NCBI GenBank assembly: GCA_943324165.2
Contig: CALPKO020000078.1
Coordinates: 1-6,644 of the forward strand
DNA length: 6,644 nt
From: Bdellovibrio sp. ZAP7
GTDB taxonomy: Bacteria; Bacteroidota; Bacteroidia; Flavobacteriales; Flavobacteriaceae
Direction: 5' to 3'
In this document: positions 1 through 6,131 of the stretch, in pieces
How positions within the stretch are numbered: position 1 is the first letter of the stretch
Layout: each line of letters begins with the position of its first letter
Translations under genes and position numbers: made by a program
Notes under the pieces: generated by a model
The model's input: only the letters and a program-made list of their open reading frames with translations
The model's database searches: none
Told to the model about the DNA's origin: nothing

Positions 1-328
1 ACCTTGCAATTATCATAATGGCATTGGTGATGCTTTTAGACATTGCTATTGGAATGCACTATCAGCCAAATTAATCGGCGTTTCATTAACTTCACAATTA
101 ACGACAGCACACGAAGAAGTAAATTTTACATATCCATACCAAATTAAGGAGAAAATTATGGATTTGCATAATAACAACATTGGTATCAATTTAGCTAGTT
201 TTAATTCTTATAATTCAATTTTAAATGCTGTTCAATCACAAGTTACAAACGGGGGATTAAATTACTTATCAGACTTAAATAGTTCATGTCTGCCTACTTT
301 TTCATCAACTCAAATTCCAACTAATTAA
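1..328 (+). CDS. C-terminal part of a DUF6973-like domain protein (5' end outside window)
   Basis: The open frame starts before the window (first full codon at 2) and gives 108 residues before TAA at 326-328. Conserved-looking polar motifs sit in order: HNGIGDAFRHCYWNAL (fragment residues 5-20), TTAHEE (34-39) and MDLHNNNIG (53-61). This spacing of His, Asp, Arg, Glu and Asn matches what I recall of the DUF6973 family, where such residues are conserved; it looks like a metal-binding or catalytic site, but I know of no proven reaction. After the last motif comes an Asn/Ser-rich tail of about 45 residues. The N-terminal part, including any signal peptide or carrier domain, cannot be seen. The next gene starts immediately after the stop codon, so the two are probably translationally coupled. 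The coding call is firm; the family name rests on memory of its motifs. Confidence 0.8.
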   Translation, partial: PCNYHNGIGDAFRHCYWNALSAKLIGVSLTSQLTTAHEEVNFTYPYQIKEKIMDLHNNNIGINLASFNSYNSILNAVQSQVTNGGLNYLSDLNSSCLPTFSSTQIPTN

Positions 329-661
329 ATGAAATCTTTAGCAATAATTTTAGTCCTTTCATTAATCTCATGCAGTAAAATTGAAAAAAAATACATAATT
401 GACAAAAAAGTTGAATTATTGACTGATTCTATAGTTCCAATTAAAAATGGTGATTATACTGTAAATTATTTAGAGATTTCTGGACAGACTGATGATACAA
501 TTATAATTAAACCTTGTAAAGGATGTTTTGAAAATTTTTTAACTGGAAAAATAAATGAGAAATATTCAATGGATTATTATGGTACACAAAATGTAGCTTT
601 TATTTATAAAGCATATAAAGCCAAACAAGTAAACTTAAAAATTAATTTTGTTATCAATTAA
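329..661 (+). CDS. Small predicted lipoprotein, unknown function
   Basis: This 110-residue protein begins with a short hydrophobic signal peptide ending in the lipobox LISC, with Cys15 as the predicted lipidated residue. The mature part is therefore about 96 residues in an envelope membrane, most likely the periplasmic face or the cell surface. No family is recognised. The mature region alternates short hydrophobic stretches typical of a small beta-rich fold and has a CxxC pair (Cys63 and Cys66, in KPCKGCF). The ATG follows the TAA of the upstream gene without a gap, and a strong terminator starts 22 bases after the stop, so the gene is the last of its operon. An adjacent lipoprotein could be an accessory or an immunity partner of the DUF6973-like protein, which is inference only. 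Confidence 0.8.
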   Translation: MKSLAIILVLSLISCSKIEKKYIIDKKVELLTDSIVPIKNGDYTVNYLEISGQTDDTIIIKPCKGCFENFLTGKINEKYSMDYYGTQNVAFIYKAYKAKQVNLKINFVIN

Positions 662-683
662 TAAATTTCAAATTATAATCATA

Positions 684-711
684 AAAACCCGAAAAGCAAT
701 TTTCGGGTTTT
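684..711 (+). terminator. Intrinsic terminator after the lipoprotein gene
   Basis: A perfect 12-bp stem AAAACCCGAAAA / TTTTCGGGTTTT (684-695 and 700-711) is closed by a GCAA loop, a GNRA-type tetraloop. The A tract on one side and T tract on the other let it work in both directions. It lies 22 bases after the stop at 661. Confidence 0.9.
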
Positions 712-719
712 AAATTAAT

Positions 720-905
720 TAATCGTGAAAAATATAACCCCCGCTCCCGCGCGAATCCCTTCGCGTGGTGTGGTTTGGTAAATTAAACCGTTTGTCTTTC
801 CGACGCAGTAGAAAACTGATTCCTCATTCCTCGGAATGACAACTGTAGCCGGAATGACAAGTACGGTCGAGATTACAAGTAGTGTTACGCTAAACAAATC
901 AATTA
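720..905. repeat. Hairpin-rich, GC-richer intergenic element, probably a decayed repeat
   Basis: This non-coding stretch differs sharply in composition from its AT-rich surroundings. It contains several inverted repeats: CGCGAA-TCCC-TTCGCG (750-765), GGTTT-N8-AAACC (772-789) and CATTCC-TC-GGAATG (825-838), followed by a short tandem repeat. Read on the minus strand it contains GTCATTCCGAGGAATGAG, which resembles dispersed intergenic repeats that I recall from Bacteroidota genomes. A 74-codon minus-strand frame spans it but runs into the terminator and has no protein-like features, so I treat it as non-coding. The boundaries are approximate. From 906 to 1022 the sequence is AT-rich and I see no feature. 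Confidence 0.5.
832..885. repeat. Three tandem 18-bp imperfect repeats
   Basis: Three consecutive 18-base units begin at 832, 850 and 868: CGGAATGACAACTGTAGC, CGGAATGACAAGTACGGT and CGAGATTACAAGTAGTGT. The first two share their first 11 bases exactly; the third has diverged but keeps the period. They form the right part of the intergenic element. Confidence 0.6.
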
Positions 906-1022
906 TAAAAACCACACGAAAGCACTCGCATTGTAACAAGGAAAACTATACCGAGAAAAAAAATTAAAAAAGCATTAATTATAATATGCTTAAGACAAAG
1001 TATATACACTTAATTTTTTTCT

Positions 1023-1030
1023 TAAATTTG
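1023..1030 (+). promoter_or_regulatory. Candidate -7 element for the M23 peptidase gene
   Basis: TAAATTTG matches the TAnnTTTG -7 consensus of Bacteroidota promoters. No clear TTTG or TTG lies at the expected distance upstream, so the call is weak. Transcription would start near 1037, placing the ATG at 1075 after a leader of about 38 bases and leaving the ATG at 1048 only about 10 bases from the transcript end. Confidence 0.3.
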
Positions 1031-1074
1031 ACTTTTTAATCGATGAAATGATTAATTATAAAAACAAAACAACA

Positions 1075-2442
1075 ATGAAGACAAATTTATTATATATAAT
1101 ATTATTGCTTACAATAATTGCAAGAGGTCAAAATGAAGGAACTGGCGAATATAAATATGAAACCAATACCTCATGTTTATTAGAAAATGATAGAAGTCAG
1201 ATTCAACAAATGCTAAGTAAAAACAGGGAAAATTTAGTAAATAGTGGCATCATAAACAGAACGATAAACACACAGTTGTTACCGCATCCGTTATTTAGTT
1301 GGCCAGTTACCAAAAACCCCACCGCTCCATATAATAATGTTTGGAGCATCAGCAATCACGTAGATCACAATCCTTCTTATCCTAATTTGTTACAAGATTG
1401 GAATTGTGGTGCTAGAACTTACGACACGTCAAACGGTTATAACCACAAAGGAATTGATATTTACACTTGGCCTTTTTCTTGGCATCAATTTCAAAACAAT
1501 TATGCGTGGGCAGTTGCCGCAGCTCCTGGAATAATTATTGGAAAATCTGATGGAAACTATGATATGAGTTGTAGTTTTAATAATAATAGTTGGAACGCGG
1601 TTTATTTACAGCATAGTGACGGGAGCGTTTCTTGGTATGGGCACTTAAAAAACAATTCATTGACTCCAAAAGTCGTCGGTGATTTGGTGGAAACTGGAGA
1701 ATATCTAGGTGTGATTGGCAGTTCGGGAAACTCCACTGGCCCTCATTTACATTTTGAAGTATATAATTCTAGCAATCAATTGATTGATACTTTTTTAGGC
1801 AATTGTAACAATTGGAGTTCATCAACAGATTCATGGTGGCTCAATCAAAAGCCTTATCAAGATCCAAAAATAAATGCCGTATTGACACATAATGCGTTAC
1901 CCGAATTTAACACCTGTCCGGCAACAGAAAATGTCAACCTCTCAAATGACTTTGCTAGCGGAAGTAGCGTATATTGTAGCATTTATTTAGCAGACCAAGT
2001 GCCAGGCACTACTGGAACCTTAACCATCACTAGACCCAATGGAACTTTGGCATTTTCAACCGAAGTAAATTTCACAACGTTTTACTACTCATCTTATTGG
2101 TGGTGGAATCGTCCTGCTTCGATGTTTAATCAAAATGGTGTTTGGACACTTTCATTTTCATATTTAGGAAACATTGTAAGTCATAACTTTAATTATGGAA
2201 CTTTAGCTTCTGATAATTTTAAAACAAATAAAATCACACTCTTCCCCAACCCAGCCAGCAAAACCCTAAACATTAACACCGAATTGCCTTTGGACAAAAT
2301 CACGATCACCGATCTAACAGGCAAAAAAGTACTAGAAACTAACAGCAAAACCATCAATGTAGAAAGCATTGCCATAGGATTGTACGTGGTAGAAGTACTT
2401 TATGGAGACGAAAAGTGGGTCAGTAAATTTGTAAAAGAGTAA
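1075..2442 (+). CDS. Secreted M23-family zinc metallopeptidase with T9SS C-terminal sorting domain
   Basis: This predicted peptidoglycan or peptide endopeptidase is exported through the Sec system and then the type IX secretion system. I choose ATG 1075 (455 residues) because it follows an A-rich leader and gives a compact signal peptide, MKTNLLYIILLLTIIARG; ATG 1048 would add nine polar residues and remains possible. The M23 core carries HKGID (His124, Asp128) as the HxxxD zinc motif, YGHL (His190) and PHLHFE (His224, His226) as the HxH motif, so all key residues are present. A middle region (about 270-375) looks like an Ig-like beta domain with an aromatic run YYSSYWWW. The last 70 residues, from LFPNPASKTLNIN to the end, form a typical type A T9SS sorting domain. 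Six Cys residues in the mature protein could form disulfides. The gene stands alone between terminators. Confidence 0.92.
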   Translation: MKTNLLYIILLLTIIARGQNEGTGEYKYETNTSCLLENDRSQIQQMLSKNRENLVNSGIINRTINTQLLPHPLFSWPVTKNPTAPYNNVWSISNHVDHNPSYPNLLQDWNCGARTYDTSNGYNHKGIDIYTWPFSWHQFQNNYAWAVAAAPGIIIGKSDGNYDMSCSFNNNSWNAVYLQHSDGSVSWYGHLKNNSLTPKVVGDLVETGEYLGVIGSSGNSTGPHLHFEVYNSSNQLIDTFLGNCNNWSSSTDSWWLNQKPYQDPKINAVLTHNALPEFNTCPATENVNLSNDFASGSSVYCSIYLADQVPGTTGTLTITRPNGTLAFSTEVNFTTFYYSSYWWWNRPASMFNQNGVWTLSFSYLGNIVSHNFNYGTLASDNFKTNKITLFPNPASKTLNINTELPLDKITITDLTGKKVLETNSKTINVESIAIGLYVVEVLYGDEKWVSKFVKE

Positions 2443-2510
2443 TTTAAATAGGTTTTTGATATCCATCAAATAAAAATTTCAAATAGCGTTTCGATGTAAC
2501 AAATTAATTC

Positions 2511-2546
2511 AAAAAAAACTTCAGGTAGGAGCTTGAAGTTTTTTTT
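2511..2546 (+). terminator. Intrinsic terminator after the M23 peptidase gene
   Basis: Thirteen complementary bases, AAAAAAAACTTCA (2511-2523) and TGAAGTTTTTTTT (2534-2546), enclose a 10-base loop; the right arm ends in a run of eight T. It lies 68 bases after the stop at 2442. The 3' untranslated region before it also has a weak TTTGAT-ATCC-ATCAAA hairpin at 2455-2470. Confidence 0.85.
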
Positions 2547-2556
2547 ATGTGACCAC

Positions 2557-2600
2557 GTGTACATGCCCCAATAGTGTCTAACTTTTTGGGGCATGTACAC
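2557..2600. repeat. Perfect 15-bp inverted repeat with IS-end-like core
   Basis: The arms GTGTACATGCCCCAA (2557-2571) and TTGGGGCATGTACAC (2586-2600) are exact reverse complements around a 14-base loop. There is no T tract, so it is not a standard terminator. The segment TAGTGTCTAACTTTTTGGGG (2572-2591) resembles terminal sequences of some insertion sequences as I recall them, and no transposase gene is nearby. A relic of an element, two fused ends or a small palindromic repeat are all possible. Confidence 0.6.
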
Positions 2601-2673
2601 CTAATAAATTAAAATAAATCCGCGGTCAAGAAGTGCAAGCGGTGTTCGATAATTTTTTTCGAATCTTATAAAC

Positions 2674-2702
2674 AAAAAAAAGCCGTTCTTTCGAACAGCT
2701 TT
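2674..2702 (-). terminator. Intrinsic terminator of the minus-strand regulator gene
   Basis: On the minus strand AAAGC-T-GTTC / GAAC-G-GCTTT forms a nine-pair stem with one internal mismatch and a GAAA loop, followed by eight T (complement of the A run at 2674-2681). It lies about 90 bases past the stop of the helix-turn-helix gene at 2791. The stretch 2706-2790 between them shows no other feature. Confidence 0.75.
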
Positions 2703-2790
2703 CTTCAACCTAAAAAATTTTAAAAACTACAACGCCGACTTGCTGGCAAAAAGTATTTCAATAAAAGTTTAATTGCATTTAATAATTTAG

Positions 2791-3318
2791 CTAACTTCTT
2801 CTTAAATTATTTATAAAATCAGTTTTGTCTTGCGGTGTAGTCATTTGCAATTCCAATTTTATTTTCGCTTGATGTTGCAAGCCGTTGGCTTCGATGTTGC
2901 TTAGTGCAGTGGTTTTCGTCATAGCTATCCAACTTTTTTCTAAAGCGTTGGGAGCATTTTTTTCTTCCTTATTATTAAGGAATGCCAATAATTTAATATT
3001 GTATTGGTAATTGGCTTGCAGGTGATCCAACTTTTTTTGTAAAACCAATCGTTGGTATTCTAATTTTTTTTGGTGTTTATCAAAAAGTTGAATTGCTTTT
3101 TGAATTTGTTCGGCTTCGAGGGGCAAAATTGTGTTGGGTTGCGCATTGTAGTTCAGCAAAAACAATTCCATTTCGGCCAGTTTCACCAAGGCATGGGTGG
3201 GCAAATCGCGTTTGCCTTGCTCATACATTGTTAGTTGACTTCTGTTGATCTGTAAATAATGGGCCATTTCAAATTGTGTTAAGCCCAAATTTTTCCTTAC
3301 GGTATTTGAATTTTTCAT
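2791..3318 (-). CDS. XRE-family helix-turn-helix transcriptional regulator
   Basis: The product has 175 residues from ATG at 3318. An N-terminal Cro/C1-type helix-turn-helix covers roughly residues 5-50, with LGLTQFEMAHYL then INRSQLTMYEQGKRDLP (11-40), the usual TQ...A..L.I..S.....E.G.R pattern. The rest (about 65-175) is charged and Leu/Gln/Lys-rich, likely long helices or a coiled coil for dimerisation; no sensor domain is recognised. The frame is open up to ATG 3393, but those 25 extra codons run through the promoter and operator and are not conserved-looking, so 3318 is chosen. Two palindromes upstream suggest that it represses its own promoter. It lies downstream of the DUF2797 gene with a 141-base gap and no clear terminator, so read-through is possible. 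Its targets beyond itself are unknown. Confidence 0.88.
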   Translation of the reverse strand: MKNSNTVRKNLGLTQFEMAHYLQINRSQLTMYEQGKRDLPTHALVKLAEMELFLLNYNAQPNTILPLEAEQIQKAIQLFDKHQKKLEYQRLVLQKKLDHLQANYQYNIKLLAFLNNKEEKNAPNALEKSWIAMTKTTALSNIEANGLQHQAKIKLELQMTTPQDKTDFINNLRRS

Positions 3319-3333
3319 TGTATCAATTTTTTT

Positions 3334-3367
3334 CAAAAATATAAAACTGACACAACTTGGTGTCAAA
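3334..3367 (-). promoter_or_regulatory. Promoter of the helix-turn-helix gene
   Basis: On the minus strand TTTG (complement of 3364-3367) is followed after 22 bases by TATTTTTG (complement of 3334-3341), a full match to the Bacteroidota TTTG/TAnnTTTG promoter. Transcription would begin a few bases later, leaving a leader of about 10 bases before ATG 3318. This supports 3318 as the start. Confidence 0.6.
3348..3365. promoter_or_regulatory. Operator palindrome 1 (TGACAC-N6-GTGTCA)
   Basis: TGACAC and GTGTCA form a perfect inverted repeat with a six-base AACTTG spacer. It occupies the gap between the -33 and -7 elements of the regulator promoter and overlaps the -33 TTTG, the classic position for a repressor site. 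The likely ligand is the helix-turn-helix protein encoded just downstream. Confidence 0.75.
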
Positions 3368-3387
3368 ATATTTTCATAATTTTTCAT

Positions 3388-3405
3388 TGACACACAAGCG
3401 TGTCA
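3388..3405. promoter_or_regulatory. Operator palindrome 2 (TGACAC-N6-GTGTCA)
   Basis: This has the same half-sites as palindrome 1, with spacer ACAAGC; the flanking bases extend the symmetry to TTGACAC/GTGTCAA (3387-3406). Its start is exactly 40 bases from palindrome 1, about four helical turns, so two dimers would sit on the same face of the DNA. GTGTCAAAAT is shared by both copies. Confidence 0.75.
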
Positions 3406-3427
3406 AAATTTAAAAAAATTGTTTTTT

Positions 3428-3433
3428 CGACAC
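3428..3433. promoter_or_regulatory. Degenerate third operator half-site
   Basis: CGACAC begins exactly 40 bases after palindrome 2 starts and matches TGACAC in five of six positions. The opposite half (3440-3445, CCCTGA) has decayed. It may be a weak auxiliary site or chance. Confidence 0.35.
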
Positions 3434-3459
3434 GCACTTCCCTGAGAAAAAATCGAACA

Positions 3460-4254
3460 TCAAACCTCAATTCTTACGACAAATCCTTCTGAGTTGCGGA
3501 CATTAAATACTGTGCCGTCTTCAAAAATCAAATATTGTCCTTTGATACCTATTAGTCTTCCTTCAAAATTCGGTGTTTTTTCTAAACTTAAACTATTGAT
3601 TTTTTTCGGATAAGTCAAAACAGGATAATTCAATTGAACAATTGTGCTATCATTAATCGCAAAAAAAGGTTTGGCTTCGGTGGGTAGTAAATTTTCAACT
3701 TTTATTTTTTCTTCGAATAAATCCACATTTATAATTTCGTTAGTAAGCATTTTTCGCCAATTGGTTTTGTCTGAAAAATGACTCTTCAAAGCCACTTCCG
3801 TAATTCCTGCCAAATAACGATTAGGAACTTCCACTATCGGAATTGCTGCCTCAGCACCCTGGTCAATCCAACGGTAGGGCACTTGTGTTTTGCGTGTAAC
3901 ACCTACTTTTACTTCGCTAGAAATGGCCAAATAAACGACATGTGGCTGTAATTGCACTTTTTCTTCATAAACCAAATCGCGGTCTGCGATGCCTAAATGC
4001 GCGGTGCTCAATTCGGGTTTCATAATCCAATCGCCTACTGCCGGACTAGCATAAAAACAATCATAACAAAACCCTTGACGGAAAATTTTCTTCTTTTTTC
4101 CACAATTCAAACATTCATAACCGACAAAGTTAATTTCAATTTTTTTATCTAAAAGTTGATTTAAACTCAAAAAACTACTTTCAAAAACCAAATAATACTG
4201 AATTGGATCACCGATCTCGGTTTGCATTTTTTTTAAAACACCTTCGTAAGTCAT
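3460..4254 (-). CDS. DUF2797 family protein with zinc ribbon
   Basis: The product has 264 residues, a typical length for this family as I recall it. Residues 48-66 form a four-Cys zinc ribbon: CLNC (48, 51) and CYDC (63, 66). The middle part has VVYLA (106-110), KVGVTR (116-121), RWIDQGAEAA (128-137), Glu153 and Asn165; this order resembles the GIY-YIG nuclease pattern of two short strands, Arg, Glu and Asn, so a nucleic-acid-related role is possible but unproven. The C-terminal 70 residues look beta-rich (GRLIGIKGQYLIFEDGTVFN, 232-251). There is no signal peptide, so it is cytoplasmic. ATG 4254 is used; Met10 is a less likely alternative. It is divergent from the GH3 gene across 186 bases and lies upstream of the regulator gene. 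Family assignment is from recognised motifs; function is unknown. Confidence 0.85.
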   Translation of the reverse strand: MTYEGVLKKMQTEIGDPIQYYLVFESSFLSLNQLLDKKIEINFVGYECLNCGKKKKIFRQGFCYDCFYASPAVGDWIMKPELSTAHLGIADRDLVYEEKVQLQPHVVYLAISSEVKVGVTRKTQVPYRWIDQGAEAAIPIVEVPNRYLAGITEVALKSHFSDKTNWRKMLTNEIINVDLFEEKIKVENLLPTEAKPFFAINDSTIVQLNYPVLTYPKKINSLSLEKTPNFEGRLIGIKGQYLIFEDGTVFNVRNSEGFVVRIEV

Positions 4255-4275
4255 TGGATTTTTGATTTTTGATTC

Positions 4276-4293
4276 CGTTTTTAGCGAAAAACG
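4276..4293. other. Small perfect hairpin in the divergent intergenic region
   Basis: CGTTTTT (4276-4282) and AAAAACG (4287-4293) are fully complementary around AGCG. It lies 22 bases upstream of the DUF2797 start, so it would be in that gene's leader if transcription begins further right. Whether it regulates anything is unknown. Confidence 0.4.
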
Positions 4294-4337
4294 ATTTATT
4301 TTGGAATGCTAAAAATTTATTGCTAATTTTGATAATG

Positions 4338-4367
4338 TTGTAAAGTTAGAATAAGTTGGTATATTTA
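4338..4367 (+). promoter_or_regulatory. Candidate promoter of the GH3-bioD operon
   Basis: TTG (4338-4340) and TATATTTA (4360-4367, one mismatch to TAnnTTTG) are spaced by 19 bases, within the range for Bacteroidota promoters. The leader would be about 65 bases. No matching minus-strand consensus for the divergent DUF2797 gene was found in this gap. Confidence 0.35.
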
Positions 4368-4440
4368 CAAATCAATTTCAAATTTTCATAGCATAGAAAA
4401 TCAGAAATCTAAAGTCGTTAATCTTCAATAAAAAATTTAA

Positions 4441-5970
4441 ATGCCTTTACCAATTGTCAATTCTGTTGCGTCGTGGATTTTAAAAAAGAGGATTCATCAA
4501 ATTGAATTGTTCTTGAAATATCCTAATGAGGTGCAAGAAGAATTACTTTTCAACCTAATTCGTTTTGCAGAAAATACTTTTGTAGGCCTACAATATGATT
4601 TTGAATCCATCAAGTCTTACCAAACTTTTTCAGAAAGAATTCCGATTTCAAGCTACGAAGATTTAGAACCTTTGATAGAAAAAACGCGTAAAGGCGAACA
4701 AAATGTGTTTTGGTCATCGAACATAAAATGGTTTGCAAAATCAAGCGGAACCACCAACGCCAAAAGCAAGTTTATTCCGGTGAGCAACGAAGCTTTAGAA
4801 AATTGTCACTACAAAGCAACGAAAGATTTGCTGTCGCTTTACCTCAACAATAACGAAGATTCTCAAATGTTTACCGGCAAAAGTTTGCGCTTGGGCGGAA
4901 GCAAACAATTGTATGAACAAAACAATACTTTTTTTGGAGATTTATCAGCGATTTTAATTGAAAATATGCCCATGTGGGCAGAATTTAGCTCTACTCCTAG
5001 CAACAAAACCTCGTTAATGAACGATTGGGAAACCAAACTTAGTGCAATTGTAAACGAAACCAGATTTGAAAATGTGACCAGTTTTGCTGGTGTTCCATCG
5101 TGGATGTTGGTTTTGCTCAATAAACTTTTAGAAGAAACAGAAAGCAAAAATTTGTTAGAAATTTGGCCAAACGTTGAAGTTTATTTTCATGGAGGTGTAA
5201 GTTTTGACCCGTATCGGGAACAATACAAAAAAATTGTCCCAAGTTCGAGTTTTCAATACTATGAAATTTACAATGCGTCGGAAGGTTTTTTTGCGATCCA
5301 AGATTTAAATAATTCAAACGATTTATTGTTGATGTTGGATTATGGGATTTTTTATGAATTCATTCCGATGGATACTTATGGCAAAGAAAACCAAACTGTT
5401 ATCCGTTTGTCTGAAGTGGTTTTAAATACCAATTACGCCATCGTCATCACAACCAATTCTGGTCTGTGGCGTTATCAAATTGGCGATACCGTCCGCTTTA
5501 CTTCCATTAATCCTTATCGCATTCGGGTTACAGGAAGAACGAAACACCATATTAATGTTTTTGGTGAGGAGTTAATTATTGAAAACACCGACAACGCCAT
5601 TGCAAAAGCTTGTCAAATTACACATACCGAAGTTTTAGATTATACAGTTGCACCAATTTTTATGGTTGGCAAAGAAAAAGGTGGTCATGAATGGATGATA
5701 GAATTTAGAAAAAAACCTGAAGATATAGCATTGTTTAATAAGATTTTAGACGAAACATTGCAATCCTTAAACTCTGATTACGAAGCCAAAAGGTTCAATA
5801 ATATGACTTTAAATCCACCCGTTTTGAATGTGGCAAGAACCAATTTGTTTTATGATTGGCTCAAAAATCAGGATAAATTAGGAGGACAACACAAAATCCC
5901 GAGACTTTCGAACCAACGCCATTATTTAGAGCGCCTCAAAGAAATGCAATCACCGAATGATAACATTTAA
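4441..5970 (+). CDS. GH3-family acyl-acid amido synthetase-like protein
   Basis: This 509-residue cytoplasmic protein belongs to the bacterial branch of the GH3 (auxin-responsive) family, part of the adenylate-forming superfamily. Such enzymes activate a carboxylic acid with ATP and, in plants, join it to an amino acid. Motifs in order: SSGTT (101-105, phosphate-binding loop), GVPSW (217-221), YNASEG (277-282, substrate and adenine pocket), WRYQIGDTVRF (343-353), GRTKHHINVFGEEL (365-378, hinge and ATP ribose contact) and GGQHKIPRL (481-489), where Lys485 is the likely catalytic lysine. All core motifs are intact, so it should be active; the substrate cannot be read from sequence. The length suits bacterial members, which are shorter than the roughly 600-residue plant enzymes. 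The next gene starts 6 bases after the stop, and bioD follows, so it probably leads an operon. Confidence 0.92.
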   Translation: MPLPIVNSVASWILKKRIHQIELFLKYPNEVQEELLFNLIRFAENTFVGLQYDFESIKSYQTFSERIPISSYEDLEPLIEKTRKGEQNVFWSSNIKWFAKSSGTTNAKSKFIPVSNEALENCHYKATKDLLSLYLNNNEDSQMFTGKSLRLGGSKQLYEQNNTFFGDLSAILIENMPMWAEFSSTPSNKTSLMNDWETKLSAIVNETRFENVTSFAGVPSWMLVLLNKLLEETESKNLLEIWPNVEVYFHGGVSFDPYREQYKKIVPSSSFQYYEIYNASEGFFAIQDLNNSNDLLLMLDYGIFYEFIPMDTYGKENQTVIRLSEVVLNTNYAIVITTNSGLWRYQIGDTVRFTSINPYRIRVTGRTKHHINVFGEELIIENTDNAIAKACQITHTEVLDYTVAPIFMVGKEKGGHEWMIEFRKKPEDIALFNKILDETLQSLNSDYEAKRFNNMTLNPPVLNVARTNLFYDWLKNQDKLGGQHKIPRLSNQRHYLERLKEMQSPNDNI

Positions 5971-5976
5971 AAACAA

Positions 5977-6114
5977 ATGAAAAGTATTGTTTTATTTTTT
6001 TGTTTAAGTTTTTTAGTTATTTCTTGTTCTAGCGCAAATAAATATGGTTGTAAATCCAATCGATGTGTGAAAAATAGTCGTATTTCAACAGAGCAAAAAA
6101 AAAATTTTACTTAA
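5977..6114 (+). CDS. Tiny predicted lipoprotein, 45 residues
   Basis: ATG 5977 opens a 45-residue frame starting MKSIVLFFCLSFLVISCSSA, a complete lipoprotein signal peptide with lipobox VISC and Cys17 as the lipidation site. Only about 29 residues remain after processing; they include Cys25 and Cys30 in KYGCKSNRC and a basic tail. The start lies 6 bases after the GH3 stop and the end 17 bases before bioD, exactly the spacing of an operon member, which supports it as real despite its size. I recognise no family. It should be anchored in the envelope and thus cannot take direct part in cytoplasmic biotin synthesis. It is shorter than usual gene-finding limits and easily missed. Confidence 0.7.
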   Translation: MKSIVLFFCLSFLVISCSSANKYGCKSNRCVKNSRISTEQKKNFT

Positions 6115-6131
6115 TTACTGTAATTTTACCA

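Noticed and set aside
715..939. Minus-strand 74-codon open frame
   Set aside because: It lies in the hairpin-rich repeat region, its end touches the terminator region, and its translation has no recognisable domain; best seen as a chance frame in a repeat.
1036..1055. TTAATC-N8-GATTAA inverted repeat around ATG 1048
   Set aside because: Short and AT-only apart from one pair; likely chance, although it would further disfavour ATG 1048 as the start.
2193..2375. Minus-strand 60-codon frame inside the M23 gene
   Set aside because: Antisense shadow of the sorting-domain coding sequence.
3319..3393. N-terminal extension of the helix-turn-helix protein to ATG 3393
   Set aside because: The extra codons cover the promoter and an operator palindrome, and the predicted transcript would start downstream of that ATG.
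3348..3433. CRISPR-like array from 40-bp periodic repeats
   Set aside because: The repeated part is only an 18-bp palindrome with two full copies, spacers are AT-rich promoter sequence, and there are no cas genes; it fits operators.
4863..5317. Two minus-strand frames inside the GH3 gene
   Set aside because: Antisense shadows of a gene whose motifs are all intact on the plus strand.
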